Below are positions 1 to 20,295 of a DNA stretch of 64,000 bases, in pieces (positions within the stretch are counted from its first letter, which is position 1; every line of letters begins with the position of its first letter). Made by a program: the position numbers and the translations under genes. A model generated the notes under the pieces. It had not been told where the DNA came from. It made no database searches and saw only the letters and a program-made list of their open reading frames with translations. Source of the stretch: Numida meleagris. Taxonomy: Eukaryota > Chordata > Aves > Galliformes > Numididae. The stretch spans positions 51,289,695-51,353,694 of the forward strand of contig NC_034411.1 of assembly GCF_002078875.1 (NCBI RefSeq), given 5' to 3'.

Positions 1-6901
<6,901 letters not shown>

Positions 6902-8463
6902 AGAAGAAGGAGTAGTCAATGATGAACAACCGCCACCCTGAAGTGCTTTTCTGATCTGGGGGCAATGCCAATAAAAACTTGTTAGCCTTCGCCAGCCAAA
7001 AAACTAATCAATTATGGGGGAAAAAAAGAATTATATAAAATGTTTACTTTATCAGCCTAAATCCAGAAGATAATGCTCTTTTTTATCTTGAGTGCTCTCC
7101 CCTTTGTATCATTATTTAAGCAAAAACAGCTAGATAATGCTGTCAGTCGTAGGGTTGTAAATCATCAAACTGCTGGTATGTTGCCATGGACCTCATGCAG
7201 ACTTGCATCTATCAGATGCTCTTCCAAAAATTCTTTGTTAGCATCAGAATTAAAATTTTTGTAAGTGAGGAAGCAGACAAGCTTGGGAAAATGATTTCCT
7301 ACTCATTATATTCAGTTCCCTAGCAATTCAGAAGCCAGGAGGAATTGTATTTGTGAATGTTTCTGGTATATGTTAATGATAATCTCCTGAGCTAACGCTT
7401 GTGCTAAGTTTTGCTTCCCATACACGGCCATGGCATACTGTTCCCACTGTGACTTCTGGTAAATACAATTTGCTCTTCTTTCTTCTTTTCCTTGTAACTA
7501 AATCTTACTCTTGCGGCGCAACACCTCAGAGCTTATGTCGGGCTCTTTCTTTCTTGCTATGCACTGTGTAAAAAGACAAAGTACAAACAAGGGAAGAGCC
7601 ATTCGGGAAGGTGTGAAGAACAGTTTCCCATGCCAGCGTTTTGACACCCACACAATGTTAGGCCACAGAGCACTGGTGTTCCTCAGAGCTGTACCTCTTT
7701 GAGAGTTTTAACGCTTTCAGTAAAGGGGACCCTCGTGTCTACACAAACTGATACAAGTCCTCCAATTCCAACAGAGCTCAGGTCTTCACATAGCAGTATG
7801 GTGTGCCATTGGCTTGGGTTTACTTTCAGTTACCTTCTAATGCAAACTGAAAGGTGACAAAGGTACCTCAGTTATCACACAAATGTACTTTGGTCATCGT
7901 CTCTGAAGTTGAAGTCACTTTTCTTAGTACTAAAATATCACTTGGTGCCTGGGCTTTTTAGAACAACACTGTTCAAAGTGGGCACCGACTACAGTAATTC
8001 ATTTAATGCCATAAGCAATCTGAAATGCCAAAGTGCAATTTTTTTTTGCAAAAATGTGACTAGAATATAAACATTTTAGCAGAAGAACCTTTAAAACAAA
8101 GGCATTTTCCCATAAGCCATTCTAAGTGACGGGTACAGTCTACTGGTTGAATAGTTGCCTTACTCTATTTTGCATTGGTGTTATTTTTGTGTGCTAGAAG
8201 GAAAATCTAGGTCTGCCTGAATAACCTGAAACCAAACCATATGAGACTTCAGCCTAAGTTCAGATGCTTTTCCGTGTCACGGGTTTTGTTCACATTTTAT
8301 AAACCTTGTCTTTTTCTCCTCCCAATTTTAGTTGTTCGCTTCCAAAATTCCATAGCACAGTGTTGTTTGATACAGCCATTTAAATATGTACAAATTGTAA
8401 AGAATGTGTATAAATGTTTTACACCAAATGTAAGATCTGCTTGCATGCAGAAGCAGCTTATAT

Positions 8464-8469
8464 AATAAA
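8464..8469 (+). terminator. Poly(A) signal AATAAA (SNX9, candidate)
   Basis: Canonical hexamer followed by a GT-rich stretch (TGTTACAATGTGTACAG), a plausible cleavage context. Confidence 0.5.
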
Positions 8470-8802
8470 TTGTTACAATGTGTACAGTACATTCTGAAAT
8501 CACTTTTTCAAGCCAGCATTTTTTTAGCATTTGTATATTCACTTTTGGTAATGAAATCTCTTTGTAATGAATTCTTCATTTGGGAGGGGGAAGGGGGGTT
8601 CTTTTTACCAATCTTTGAATAGCTCCGTATGCACTAAAGTTGAAGGTTCTTTATCTTGAATAGATTGTTTTGGAATCTACGTGTAAGCTGTGCATTCCCG
8701 GTGCAGGGAAGCTGTGACAGTAGCAGCTGTGTGAGAGATGCAACATTTTGGCAAAAAAGGAGAACTGTTTAAGGACTTCTAGTAAAATGAAGTGCAACTG
8801 AT

Positions 8803-8808
8803 AATAAA
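8803..8808 (+). terminator. Poly(A) signal AATAAA (SNX9, likely distal)
   Basis: Canonical hexamer with a T-rich downstream region from 8833. It is the last signal before sequence with no sign of being transcribed. Confidence 0.5.
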
Positions 8809-8825
8809 TATTTATGTATACCCAC

Positions 8826-11800
8826 AAGACTAGTTTTTTTTTTCTTTGAAATCATCGCATTGCTTTTCCCAGGGTGATACACTGTGAGGCAAATCCTCCT
8901 TAGAGCTTTTCATTGGCTTTCACACAGTGGCCAGCAGAAGAATGAGGAAGCATCCATGTGCCTTCCATAGAGCAGGCATCGGAACATAATAATAGTGCTC
9001 GCTGACTGCAAAACAGCCAAGGCTAAGCGTATGGTGTGAGCTTTCATTATTCAGGTCAGCCCAGCTCGTGGTTGATGGAACCCTCCTGACTGCAAATCAG
9101 TAGGAGAGCACAGTGCCACTGTGTATTCACAACTCTGTGGCAGCGTGGTATTGACCCAGAATAGAAATTAGATTGTCTTTGGTGTTTGTTTGTTGTTTAA
9201 ATTAGATGTGATTAGTGGCATAGGCTGGGTGATTGGGGAGCAGCAGAAAATCACTCTGAAGATGCAGTCATAAAACAAAACAAGTTAGAGTAAGATGTGA
9301 GCAGTGCCTTCCTGCATTTCATTTGTCATAGCTGAGTAATCGATCCCTGGAGTAGCACAAAGCCTTAAAACTATTGCCTGGCTTACACTTGGCCTTAGCT
9401 GTTTGGGTTAGTTTCAAAATAGTCCTCCTGTTAAAGAATTTCTAAAGTGACATCTTTCATTTAGGGCTGAAGCAAGGGCATGCATCATTTATTATCTTCT
9501 CTTAGCAGCAGACTTTTGCTTCCCCCAGATTTCCTCTAACGTCTACTGTCTGTAGAGACCTGCATTTCTTAATTATTTGCTAATAAAGTTACTTTGCCTT
9601 AGCAAATATTTATCAATTCAAGGTCATTTCTAATTGACATCACCTTCTGTCACAATCAAATCTCAATAGATGCACATCTAAAATTGTTACTCTTAATTGG
9701 TGTTGCTGGTGTTCTGAAATCTTTCCCTCCCTCACACTGCCTTGGAAAACAAAGTTGATTAACTGTTCTTGCAGGGGGCTGACAAGGCCGAGTACAACAA
9801 AGAGAGGTGTCACGCTGAGAACACATCTGCCGTAGACATGGCATTCGGTGTGGGGAGGGAAGAGCACTGCACGTTACCAAAAGTGAAAAGTGTCCTGGGA
9901 CTGAAACAGGGGTGCCTAAGGGTGTCCCTTCTGTGGACAATGTGTTCCTTGACTTAGGAAAGAACAGGGCAATGTGAAAGCGAACACCGAGATCATCAAA
10001 AATGGAAATCCTACATGTGTGGTTTCAGTAAATTAACCTGCTCTGAATGTGCATGATTCTACCTACAGCTGTCTGCTCAGGAATGTTGGTGCTGGGGAGG
10101 CAGATGGACAGGTGTTCTCATTTGCTGTTGAAAGCTGTACCAGGAGGTGTCAGAACTCTCCCAGTATCTTGCTGACAGGGAAACTGAGGGGCAGATGAAC
10201 TATCGCGTGCCACTAACGTATGAGGAGACTGAGAATGGAAGCCAGCTGCTCATTCAGAGGAAGGAATTCGATACTGAAATTCAGTTAAATTCAAAACTGC
10301 GCTTCCCAGCCCCTCTGCAGCCGCCTCCTCCTCCTCCCTCGTGCCTCCCTGCCACCCCTTCAGCCGACACCTCGCTCCACAGCTCCTGACAGTTTGCAGT
10401 GGTAACGTTTCTGACACATGCGAAAAGTACCTATTAAAATGCTTGTCATATCCTCTACCCACATCCACCTGCAATTACATGATGACTCAATGACTAATGA
10501 GTTTGGTCACCCGCTGACGACGTGAAAATAGTGAGGCAGCCAACTGGAGAGTTCGCAACAGGCCCTGTGAAGAGCGTGCTCTCATCCTTCTGTACCAAAG
10601 GAGGTGGAAAAGGGACTGAAAACAGAACCTTCGGAATGTGAGGGGCTAGCTTCTTGTTTGTAACTCATGTGAAATGCTGGAAGAAAAAGAGTTACAGTTG
10701 TGGGTGAAACGGGGTTCTAACACATTGGCACTTCTAACACAGCAGCAAAATATTTAGGAAGGCTTTCAGAGCTGTAATTATGTCTAGACTACTAGGTTAG
10801 TCAGGGTACCCAGTGTTGTGCACTACGGTCCTTTGTATACAAGAGCGGTGGCATCTTCTAGGATGAATTATCATAGGACAATATTCAGGTTAAAGTAATT
10901 GGCAGATAATATTGCTGTTACAAGCACAGCTCAACAGAACACAAATTCTTTGTAATATTTCTAAATCTAGATAGATGGTTCACTTCTTACTCCTGTTAAA
11001 TGAAAAGGTTAAGTATAATGCATCCATTCCTTCTGCTTCCATCTCTGCTCAAGACCTTTTGAGCAACAGTACCTCCCTGCTCTCACGTGAGAGCATTGCC
11101 TGCAGTTCTTTCTGGACTCACAGAAATCTCTTACACACCTGATGTAAACTGCACTGTGTTCACTTTGGCAGCAGCTCTGAAGTCCCGTGTCTCCTCCTAG
11201 GGCAGAGGACGTCACTGTTACTGATTTCTCACCATTCTGTAGTGCTGTGTGGATGGTTTCCCTGTCACATTATTTGCACAACAGTACCAGGATCCTGAAA
11301 TGTTTGCTGGCATTTCTCAAAGCCCCTTAAAGTGTTTATATGAGAATCTCCCCTCCCTGTTTTTTATATTCTTTAGCTGACTCTATAATTTCCAATGACA
11401 TGCTGGAAGCTCAGCCTTCAGAATCCCAGAACAAGAAAGAGCTACTGTTTATCCACTGTTCATCTATTTACGTTATTATTTTTAAACAAATTCTTTCCAA
11501 GCCAGCCCCAGGATCTTGTCAAATGTGATGCACACATTTCGATGAGTCACCACGTCAAACCATTGCCAAAGGGGAAGCGCCTCAGAAGTGAGGGCTGTGC
11601 AGGGGTGAAGGGCAGCTTGCTGACTGTTGATTGGTTCCTGACTAGCATTTCTAAGCTCAGTAGAGATTTTGTTTAAAAACTCAGCAGCTGGAAGAGAAGT
11701 TTTGCTGTAGTGGGGCAGGAGATGCTAAATACAAAGCCCATGGCTCACTGTTGGAGCAGAGCTGTGGTGCTTGGCACTGCCCAGCGGGGTTCCCAATTGA

Positions 11801-14800
11801 TGTGTGCTGCAGGACTGCACTGTTCAGTGCTCACTGTACTTGCATAGAGAGATGAGGAAACCCTTCATTTGCCTTCCCTGCTTAAATAGGGGCACTGTCA
11901 TGGCTGTTGCCAGATTGCACCTAGCAAACTTACAGCAATTATGTTTTTATCTAAAGCCAGCCTTTGGGAAAGAGTAGGAATAGAAAGCCTCTTTCCCAGT
12001 ATAAGCATGATTGCCCTTACTTGCCAATACACGATAAACTCTACTAGTCAGAACTAACACTGGCCTAGCTGCTGAGTATAAGCACTTGGCTGTGCAGGAC
12101 CCTGGTCTGTTTCTCACTGCTGTGAAGCCAGAGAGCAGTACTCATCCTGGGCCCACTTCTGCAGCAGGGAGGACAAGATGGACACACGTGCCTCTGCCCA
12201 CTTCCCCTGCCAGAGGCAGGGCAGCCTGAGCTGGAGGAGATGCAGTCTGGAGGAGAAGCACAGTCACATGCTCCAGTGCACCTGGGTTCTGCTCCAGCCA
12301 GGTTAGCCTTCTGAGTGGCAGCTGCTGGGCTGGCACTGAGCCTGGGGTACGCTCCTGTCAAAGAGATACACGGAGCTCACAGAGCATCTCTGCTTTTATC
12401 CAGGCATGCTACAAACTCTGCATCAACCTTTCCATGTGGAACAGATCTGCATGGGTTCTGGCCCTTCCACAAACCTTGCAATAAATCTCCAGGACCAGAC
12501 AAAGTTTGTTTCAGACTTCTGGAAGGAGTAAAGAGAGAATTCAGCTGAACTCCTACCAAAATATGCAGAAAATATCAAGATAGCCACTCCATAAGGAGAG
12601 CACATGAAAGCAGTCATTGCACCATCTCTCTAAGCCACAGGAGGTAGTTGCAGGAATGGCTGAGATGGAACTATGCATCAGGACCACTACTTGGCAGAAC
12701 CGGACAAGAAGCAGCAGAGAATAGAGCAGGAGAAGGGAGGGCTGGTGATGATGAGGAAGGGTGATGGTAGCATAAGGAGTGGGGAGTAAAAGCAGGATAA
12801 TGGGCTTAAAATGAGTTTGGCTGCAGCTCCTGCAGAGTTCAATCAGTGGAGCTGATCAGCCCTAGATGAGCGCCCTCACTGCTGCGATGTGTGCCACGAG
12901 TGCTCCCCAGCCCAGTAGGGATTAATGAGGGCTGCAGACAGTGTAACCCAAGACTCCCGCACAGGGGTGGGGATGGATCGTTCCTGGCCAATCTCAGCCT
13001 CTCCTCATGGTTTGTGTGTTAACAGCAGACGTGGCACAGGTTAGGAGGACAGGCAATGCCTCTATAAATGCAATGCAAATTCTTGTTTCACTGAAGCAGA
13101 GCGGCACACCTAAGTAAACACGTCAAATTGTCAGAAAACAAATACAGGCAAGCAAGCCAAATGAAAGCCAATCAAAGTTCAAGTGTAACAAAGTCCAGGG
13201 ATTTAATTGCTGCATTAGGAATAACACAGAGTACCAAAATGGTTGTTCAAATAGCTTTAAACCATGGTATTTCCTCAGTCCTTCTCTTTCTGGCCCGCTC
13301 CCCTCACTCAAGCTGTGCACATTCAGCCAGCTGCCCCTCCGCAGCCGCACTGACAGAGATACGCCTCTCTGCAGCCCTCCTTCCCTTTCAAGGAAAGCAA
13401 TCTATGCAGTCTGCACTCACCACGGAGATGCAGATAAATTACAGTGCTGGGAAACAGCTCAACTCCTTACGCAGTTTGCTCTATTGCACTATTTTAGTTT
13501 TTATTTGTTCCACACAGGCAACACTTCTCCAGTTCCTGGCTGGTGTTGTACTGAACTGCACTAAGTGCCCTGACTTGAACTGATTGGTGCTCACTGTCAC
13601 TTCAGCTGCCCAGTCCAAGGCAGCTCATCACAAAGCTGCTGAGGAGGATCACTTGACATTTATTGCCCAGTACCATTTTTAAACATTTTAAACAGTGTAA
13701 ATCCTTAAGTCTTTTGGGCAAATGAATACGTTCTCCTTCCTTCACATAAGCATGTTACTATGCTCCTCTTTCTTCCTAGGCTCTCTTGTCTGAAAGCCCT
13801 CCCAGATCTGAAAAAAAAAATGGCCAGGGCTTTCTAAATCATGAGGGGACATAAATACTCCAAAGCATCTCTTCATAACATGGAATGAAAGAAACAGGCC
13901 TACCTTGAACTTAAAGGCACCACATATATCGTGCTGGGGAAAACTAAAGTGGAAAAAAACATTGACAGGGTAATAGAACAAACAACTGGTTTGTGCAAGG
14001 CAGTTTGGGTTGCTTTGAGAGGGCGGCTGGATCCATGGCAGGCAGTTAGTATCTGTGTACAATCAGCAGTCTGTTTTCAAAGGCACAGCCCAGATACTCT
14101 GTATGGAAAGGAGTACACAGCAGAGAATCCTGAACCTTACACCCAAGGAATGCTTCCCATGGAATATGCATGTGAGAACCAGAGTTCTGGGTTATATTCA
14201 AGCTTTGGGAGCAATGAGCCTACTGCCAATGTTGGAGGCTGAAGGCTCCTTTTGTCAGTAGCCACAGGGTGGTGGCACTGGGTGCTGAAGAGCTGTTTGT
14301 GTTCCACCATGCTACCAGTATGGTGATACTGCTGATTGCTGCTGCCACACACTTTGTTTAAAGCAGTTTTACAGACAGAACTTTGAGATTTTTCTGAAGG
14401 AAAGTACAGAAAAAGTAAAAATGCTGATAATACACTTATTGACTCAAGATGAAGTAAGAGTCAAAGGACAGCAATCCACTTTTCCACAAAGTGTTCTCCA
14501 AAGTTAGGTATCTTTTTCTTTTGGAAAGCAGTGATCTCATGCACTCTTGGCACAAACTCATGTTTCTGGAGGTAAGCACATTGTTTCTAAAAACCCACTG
14601 ATGTCATGATTTGACTGCATAAAAGTGGTGTTGTCCAAACAGACCGCTCTCTTCTCTCCTTGCCTTCTTTTTGTTCAATTACTTGACCAAATCTGAAACT
14701 TCCACAAAGTCAGGTTGTGTCCAACATTCACTTCACAAAAAGGTCTATGGTTTTGCTTTAGCTTTGTGTTATGCATGCGAGAAAAATGGATCTGGAATGT

Positions 14801-15425
14801 GAGACTGCTTTACAGTATCAGTCTTACTGCTTTTATAAATGAGTTTCTATAAAGAAAAAATATGTGCTCACCTAACTAACAAAACCCTATTAGAAAAGGC
14901 TACAAATGCAAGTAGTGAGCACTGAAAATAAATGCAGTTAAAGAGCCCGTTTATCCCTATAGGAGTTCAAACAACTGCTATTAATGGCTATACATCAAAA
15001 TTCTTCGATGTTCTCTCTCAAATGTCCAGTTGCACTGAGGACAGACTCTAGTTCAGTAAGCTTTAAATAAATTAACATGAATTAGAATCAGGTATTGAGT
15101 GTGGAAGCTCCTTTACCCCAACCCTCTCCTCCCACCCCTAATTTTTGAATGCCTCCTTGTAGGATCCATCTGCTACTTAGACTCCTCTGATCTGCAGACT
15201 ATGTACTACCCAATGCAACAAAATAGTGGAAGATGCTTCTGTTAACACAATTCATTTACATATGTATCGCAGTGAGAGGGATCACAAAGTAACAGTTTCT
15301 CAAATGGTAAACTGCACCATAACAATCGTCCTTACACATATACAACCCTGCTGTGACCTGACCAGGTGCAGTTTCTCCACAATTTCTCCATTTTTTTGTA
15401 TGACTTGGTTTGTCTAAAAAAAAAC

Positions 15426-15456
<31 letters not shown>

Positions 15457-16684
15457 GTTCTTTGTACTTATTTACATTTTACATTCATCTTCCATATCAT
15501 ACTCAGCTTCTGGTTGTATTCACGCAGTTTCTGCCCATACGAATTGTCTAGCTAGTTATAACACCAACAGGCAATGAAACTCATGGATTCTAAACAACCG
15601 GGAAATCTCTATTCTTCCTTCTTACAAATATGGAGAATTAATAGAGCAGGTCCTCAGAATGAATTTAGGCATGACTGTGCTGCATTGGGCCAACGCCCTT
15701 TCTCTTTCAGTGCCCTGTGGCAGCAGTAGGTACAACATAGCAGAGAAATGTCACAACAGACAACCTGGGACTGCCTCTTTCTGGAGTTTTCTTCACAGTC
15801 GGTTCATGAACAAGGGGAAGGCCTCTGTCGCCTTATCAAAACCATATGCCTCGATACAGGGTAATCACAGAATTGCTTTCATGCTTCAACAGAAGCATAC
15901 ACAGTTTATCCAAAGATAACAAAAAAGACCTTTTGCCCACTGAAAAAAAAACCTGCCAGCTTACGTGCCACATCTGTGTGTGTAGTTATTAGGCATTTCA
16001 CTTTGAATCTGAGCACTTTGAGTACACTATTTTACTAAGCACTTTGGTTTTCCTGTAAGGAATTTCAGAAAACTAGGCAAGAAGCAGGGGAAAACTTTGT
16101 GGCTTCCAAGTCCTTTGAACACAAGAGAGGAATACTTATGACTAATCACGAGCCTGTCAGCTGGAAGAAAGCATAAAAATTGTATCTGGTCATCTGGTCA
16201 CTATTACTGCCTAAACCAACACCGCCTGACTAAGGCTGCTCATCTGCACATACTTCTGGGATGAAGAACGTTAAACTTTAAAACAGCTGTTGTTACTGAA
16301 AATCGTCTCTTAAGAAAAGGCAATTAGCTGTGAAAGTAGTGTCTGCCATTTTAGGTAGATCTCTTTGATTTAGCATACATACAGTTAAAGTCAGTGGAAG
16401 AGGAGGTGAGAAATTCCACTGACTTCCCAACAGGACTTCAAACGCAGTTTTTTCATTAGCAGCACTTGCAAAACAGTTAGCACTTCACCAGAGCACCTCT
16501 CAGCCACTGCTGGTGCAAGCTCAGAGCTTGAATTCACAGCCTGCCTTCTGCCAACCTGGAGCTGCAGCCAGGCAGGCCCTGGCTCAACCCAAGTCCAAAG
16601 CCAGTCAGCTTCCAGCCCAGCTACCATGAGCAGCTGAACCTGCACTGCTCATACAGTGGAACGACTGCTCAATCAGAAGAATAA
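8826..16684. other. Intergenic spacer, no gene recognised
   Basis: Roughly 7.9 kb of ordinary composition. The longest open frames (for example 13128-13583 +, 151 codons) have no recognisable motif, splice context or repeat match. The only striking element is the 27-base poly-T at 15430-15456. Distal regulatory elements for either neighbour could lie here, but I cannot see one. Confidence 0.6.
15430..15456 (+). repeat. Poly-T tract of 27 bases
   Basis: Uninterrupted T27 on the + strand. Read on the reverse strand it is a poly-A that follows AAATAAG by about 13 bases, so it could be the tail of a retroposed transcript. It could equally be a simple slippage tract. Confidence 0.9.
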
Positions 16685-17375
16685 CTGCATGCATCTGTAC
16701 AGTCTGGGGGCTGACCTGCTGGAGAGGAGCACTGCAGAAGAGGACCTGGGGATCCTGGTGGACAGCAGGTTGGCCGTGAGCCAGCAGCGTGTCCTTGTGG
16801 CCAAGAAGGACAACGTTATCCTGAGGTGCATCAAAAAAAAATGTGTTCAGCAGGTCGAAGGAGGTGATCTTCCCCTTCTACTCAGCCCTGGAGAGGCCAC
16901 ATCTGGGGTACGGTGTGCACTTCTGGGAAAGAAAGCCATGAAGCTCCTAGAGTAAGTCCAGTAGAGGGATGCAAAGACAGTCAGGGGGCTGGAGCATCTC
17001 CTTATTGAGAAAAGGCTGGCAGTCCTGGCACTGATCAGTTTGGAGGAGACTGGGGGGGATCTTATCAATGCTTATAAACATCTACAGGGCAGGTGTCAAA
17101 TGGATGGGGCCAGGCTCTTTTTGGCAGTTCCCAGTGGTGGGGCAATGGGCATAAAGTGGAACACAGAGATTTCCATCTGAACATGAGGAAGAGCTTCTTT
17201 ACAGTGAGAGTGACAGAGCGCTGGAATGGACTTTGCAGAGAGGCTGTGGAGTCTCCTTCTCTGGAGATATTCAAAGCCCACCTGGACACTTTCCTCTGCA
17301 GCCTACTGTAGGGAACCTGCTTTAGCAGGGGCTTGGACTAGATGATCTCCAGAGGTCCTACAATTCTCTTATTCA
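16685..17375 (+). mobile_element. CR1 retrotransposon fragment, 3' 0.7 kb
   Basis: Forward CR1. The left part translates to LLERSTAEEDLGILVDSRLA with CR1 ORF2 character, followed by the SLEIFKAHLDTFLCSLL-type region and the 3' end GGACTAGATGATCTCCAGAG. An A-rich run near 16834 and stops show that it is decayed. It is 5' truncated. Confidence 0.9.
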
Positions 17376-19619
17376 CTTGAAAAATGTCACCAAGTACAGA
17401 CCTGTGAGACTACACATAAAGTTAGGTATATGTTTCAGTGCCCTGCTAAACTGGAAGCTCAAGTCATCTTTGTTAACCCCCTGCTCTCTCTCTCTAGTAA
17501 CTGGTTAAAGGGTAATACTGACACAAAATGTTAGCATTAAGTTTATTTTTTCTGCTTCAAGGATCACAGACTGCATGGTCAGGGGTTAGGAGATGCTGCT
17601 TGGGAAAGGCTGTAAACAAATGGAAAGTTGAAAATGTTGTCACTGTCTTAAGTAAAAAAAGTGTCTCTTCATTACGCCTCTTGTACGCATGGAAAGGTCA
17701 AACATTCTTTGTCAAATTCTAAACAGACAAATAAGACATGCTGATTTATCACTTGTGCTTCTTTTTAAGGAGATGTTGTTGACTTTGTTGAGATTCAGCG
17801 ACCTAGCTTGAGGTATATCAGCCTGTTTCTGGAACAAAATACCAGATGTCTTTTGCACACAAAGTTCTTTACACGGTCAGGACACACGTAACCAACCAGA
17901 ATAGAAACATTTTCTCTCAATTTCATGAAGAATGTAAGAGGTGACATTAAAAGCACACAGCTACTTTCAGAGCAACACTTGGAGTACTTTGGCCTACAAA
18001 TGTTGCAAATGCTTTTCTACGGCAAGTTCTAATTTCAACCAAAAATGTGAAAACAATAAAAGGTTTTGCATATTAGCTGCAATAACTAATTATTTTAAAT
18101 GTCATCTGCAGGAAAAGCTACATTGAGATATTTCCCCCCCTGCTTCTCTGATCACTGTAGTCAAAATTTTCTCAGAAAAGGCAAAAACCAACATGTTTCA
18201 ATGACCTCAAGAACACAGACATTTCCTGAGGCATTTGTGACTATGTTCAAGCGGCCATAAATCTCCAAGAACTGTCCTCACTAGTAATCTTTGTTATTTA
18301 GTTTTAGAGCTTTAAAAAGAATTGCCATTGCTTCTAGTTGCATAACTATGGGCACATAAATGTTTGTTCCCACTGTACACCACCAAAGATTTTTGTACAT
18401 AGGTCCCCCTGTTGGTAAAGGCCACTCAGCAGCACAACATGGATATTCATCTGTTCCATGCCCCAAAACCAAGGTTCACACAGCTCTTCCACACATCCCA
18501 GTAGACTGCTAAATAATGCAAATTCTGCTGCACTGCTTGGTAACAGCCCTGCTGCCCTTTCTGATGCATCTCTGGATCAGAACACAGCCCCACCTGCTAA
18601 GATCAGCACCAGGACTCCTCCTCATTAAGGTGGTTACCAGACCCTGAGAACCTTGTTTCCTTTAATGCTTGGGAGGGAGTAATTATAATGCACAGCGTGT
18701 TTCAGAGGTAAACAAGGGGCTGGGGAGGGGAAGGGATTGAAAAAATGAGTGAAACTGAATAGTGACTTGGAGGAAGATAAAAGTGTTCAGGAATCACAGC
18801 TGTCCTTGGCAGCTGAGGCAACAGCTGAATTTCTCATGACAGCCAAAGAACTTGGCTGAAAGATCTGTAAAAGGTAGAATGGACGTTATCATCTGTTTGA
18901 TGGAGGTGAGTTAATGGGAAGTAAACTTTGCAGCTGGATGCTATCCTGCTACCACAGGGACTCGCCTTCTAACTCAGCAGTGTTGCCATTTTGTGTGCAT
19001 TTTTGTTGTGGTCAGCAAACATGAGATCTTTAGGATTCCTCCCCGTCTGATTGGGATACAGACAGAAGGACTTCCCTCCTTCTCCTGTAAATACAGGAAG
19101 TGCAAAAAGAGTTGGAAGAACAGGAAATAAAAGTTCCCTGAGAAAGGAGAATGAAATTAAATATATATATATACTGAGGAGTTAATGAGGGTGTATGGCC
19201 TGGGTGAAAACAGCTGCTCTGGAGAAGAGAACGATTTCATCTGGGGGAATCCTCAGCTCAGGGGTTAATCAGTTTCCGTGTCAGACACATACAACTGCTC
19301 CACAGCAAAAGACAGATCAACTCCAAACGTTCCCTAAAAGGTGAGACATCAAGCTCAGTGTTTTCCCTTAAAAATTGATTTTTGTGTATTGAATGATAGT
19401 TTGGGTTAGATGAAAAGATTTTATCTACAAGAAAATAAGGCAAAGAAAGCCTTTGTGCGTTCACCTTGTACGTCAGGCAAGATTCCTAACTGTGGATATC
19501 GTTCTGCGTGAGGGAGGATGGTAAATTGCATGGGCTTTATTCAGTGCTCTGCTGTTCTCTGACACTTGCTTTCTCAGTCTTACGCTACCTTGTTACTAAT
19601 ATGACCAAGGAAAGGGGGT
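17376..19619. other. Intergenic spacer, nothing recognised
   Basis: No open frame with protein character and no repeat family I can name. There is a short AT repeat at 19160-19173. Confidence 0.6.
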
Positions 19620-19966
19620 AGCTTTCCTTATGGGGAGAGGCTGAGAGAGTGGATCTTTTCAGCTGGAGAAGAGGCTTGGGGGAATTTCATCCCTATGTAC
19701 AAACATCTGAATGAGAGGATGCAAAGGCAAAGACAGGCTCTTTGCAGTGGTGCCGAGGCAATGGGCACAAACTGAAGCACAGGAGGTACTCTCTGAGCAG
19801 CGGGTAGCAATTCTGTGCTGTGCAGGTGACAGAGCACTGGCACAGGCTGCCAGAGGCTGTGGAGTCTCCTTGGAGACCCTCAGAAGCCGCCTGGATGTGG
19901 GCCTGGGCACGCTGCTCCAGCTGCTTGAGCAGGGGTGGGCCAGGTGGACCCAGAGGTCCTCTTGTA
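19620..19966 (+). mobile_element. CR1 3' fragment, diverged
   Basis: Forward CR1 3' region with recognisable segments: GGAGAAGAGGCTTGGGG, ACAGAGCACTGGCACAGGCT, GTGGAGTCTCCTT and GGTGGACCCAGAGGTCC. It is more diverged than the other copies, and the terminal octamer repeat is not visible. Confidence 0.85.
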
Positions 19967-20111
19967 TCTTCCTTTCCTTGCATGTGTTTGAGGTGCTTAA
20001 TGCAGCATTATCCAAACTGCACCAGTTCTTTCTCTTTTAGTATTTTGTTCCACTACTCTGATGCTATTTTTTTATTTATTTATAACCCTAAATTGTATGT
20101 TGTAGTTGTTT

Positions 20112-20286
20112 AACCTGGGCAGTAGCCCAGCACCACTCAGCTGCCCACTCACTCTCCCCAGGTGGGATGGAGATAGTGAGAAAGGTGAAAGCGCAAGAAC
20201 TCATGGGTTGAGATAAAGAGCACACAAGCAATGCATAATAAGGAATTCATCTGCTGCTTCCCATCAGCAGGCAGGTGTTCAGCTGC
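20112..20286 (+). mobile_element. Avian endogenous-retrovirus-type LTR fragment
   Basis: Contains CAGCACCACTCAGCTGCCC, AACTCATGGGTTGAGATAAAG, AAGGAATTCAT and AGGCAGGTGTTCAGC. I recall these blocks in this order from common avian LTRs, probably of the ERVL group. Only about 175 bases are present and no internal region was seen, so it is a decayed solo fragment. The family assignment is from memory. Confidence 0.6.
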
Positions 20287-20295
20287 TTTGCCAGA

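Larger units (their letters stand above)
6902..8825 (+). other. SNX9: SNX9 3' untranslated region
   Basis: Follows the stop codon and is free of recognisable repeats. Poly(A) hexamers AATAAA occur at 6970-6975, 8464-8469 and 8803-8808. The last is followed by a long T-rich tract from about 8833, which suits a downstream element, so a 1.9-kb 3' UTR is my best guess. A short form ending near 6995 is possible. The exact ends are inferred, not seen. Confidence 0.65.

Noticed and set aside
13128..13583. 151-codon + strand ORF in the intergenic spacer
   Set aside because: No recognisable domain, no splice or promoter context, and composition looks random.
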